The translations under genes and the position numbers were made by a program. Positions 14,397 to 14,869 of a stretch of DNA of 14,869 bases are shown here, piece by piece. Below the pieces are notes generated by a model. The model was not told where the DNA came from. It was given only the letters and a program-made list of their open reading frames with translations, and searched no databases. The DNA lies in assembly GCA_002403515.1 (NCBI GenBank), contig DHHZ01000067.1:1-14869 (forward strand), given 5' to 3'. This stretch comes from Legionellales bacterium UBA4759. GTDB taxonomy: Bacteria > Pseudomonadota > Gammaproteobacteria > Legionellales > Legionellaceae. Positions within the stretch are counted from its first letter, which is position 1, and the number at the start of each line of letters is the position of its first letter.

Positions 14397-14869
14397 AAAA
14401 TAGCATCATCGTCGGTTAAGTCATATGTTTCTTGAATAGATTCTAATTCTTCTTCTACCAAAGACAAGCTTTCAAAACTTGCAATATGAAATAGGGCTTC
14501 ACCTTCGTGAACGAGGGGTAATTTATTATCGCCAATGATAATACCTGAAATAGGGGCTGTAATTTTTAACTCTTCTTTGCTAGTAGGGTTTGCGATTATT
14601 GCAATCGTTTGCCCTTTAATGACCTTGTGCCCAGATTTTTTGAGTACTCTGATGATGCCACTTTGTGGTGCTCGAACCCATTTGGATTGTCTGGAAATGG
14701 TTGATTTAAATTCTTTCACACGATAACGTCCTCCAGAAATCATCTCCAATGCTGACATGACACTTAAGATACCATTAAGACCAGTTCGAATGGATAACTC
14801 ATCAAAGCGCAAAGCTTCCCCGGCTTCATAAAGTAAAAATGGTATATCTGAGGTGGTCAAGCAAATCCG
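14393..14869 (-). CDS. Succinylglutamate desuccinylase/aspartoacylase-family protein, C-terminal part
   Basis: The reading frame stays open to the window edge, so the true start lies outside; about 158 residues are visible. The segment PFLLYEAGEALRFDELSIRT matches the end of the zinc-dependent AstE/AspA-type deacylase domain in its M14-like branch. It is followed by a biotinyl/lipoyl-like beta domain (WVRAPQSGIIRVL, GHKVIKGQTIAII, ITAPISGIIIG, PLVHEGEALFHIA), which this subfamily carries at its C-terminus without the usual modified lysine context. An acidic tail (VEEELESIQETYDLTDDD) ends the protein. The catalytic zinc ligands would be in the missing part. Substrate unknown. It converges on rsmJ with a 4-base overlap of stop codons (TTAA). 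Confidence 0.82.
   Translation of the reverse strand, partial: RICLTTSDIPFLLYEAGEALRFDELSIRTGLNGILSVMSALEMISGGRYRVKEFKSTISRQSKWVRAPQSGIIRVLKKSGHKVIKGQTIAIIANPTSKEELKITAPISGIIIGDNKLPLVHEGEALFHIASFESLSLVEEELESIQETYDLTDDDAIF

Overview
The window looks like chromosome of an AT-rich intracellular gammaproteobacterium of the order Legionellales (Legionella, Coxiella or Berkiella-like). Two genes support this directly. The first (21-1013) carries the signal peptide and GTMGPVC N-terminus typical of the Legionella major outer membrane protein family. The one at 9941-10735 is a close match in layout and motifs to Com1, the DsbA-like surface antigen of Coxiella and Legionella. No rRNA, tRNA, CRISPR array, transposase or phage gene was seen.

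Region 1 (1-1925): an outer membrane protein gene is followed by about 0.9 kb of sparse sequence. This holds a 48-residue secreted six-cysteine peptide with a good promoter and ribosome binding site. Downstream lies a second copy of the peptide gene, broken by two in-frame stops but with the cysteine spacing kept. A ~50 bp imperfect direct repeat flanks the pair. The right-hand repeat lies within a 36-codon minus-strand ORF with a CPEC motif; the left-hand copy of that ORF is broken. This small-peptide cluster is the most unusual part of the window.

Region 2 (1926-5963): an MHS-type major facilitator transporter with a large soluble insertion is followed by unrecognised genes. These are a 66-residue secreted protein, a convergent and overlapping single-pass membrane protein, a 64-codon ORF, and two tandem paralogous helical membrane proteins. 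Each paralog has its own rho-independent terminator. The first paralog seems to have lost its normal start and overlaps the 64-codon ORF in another frame.

Region 3 (5964-8451, minus strand): a compact three-gene set reads rlmI (23S rRNA m5C methyltransferase), an isochorismatase-like cysteine hydrolase, then an HSD10-type short-chain dehydrogenase. Gaps are 18 and 1 bases.

Region 4 (8512-14396, plus strand): hemL (tetrapyrrole synthesis) has a near-consensus promoter. It is followed by com1 (periplasmic disulfide chemistry) and then glyQ, glyS and rsmJ (glycyl-tRNA synthetase subunits and a 16S rRNA methyltransferase). The last three are joined by very short gaps or stop/start overlaps, so their translation is probably coupled.

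Region 5 (14393-14869, minus strand): the C-terminal part of a succinylglutamate desuccinylase/aspartoacylase-family protein with a lipoyl-like domain. It runs off the window and overlaps the rsmJ stop by four bases.
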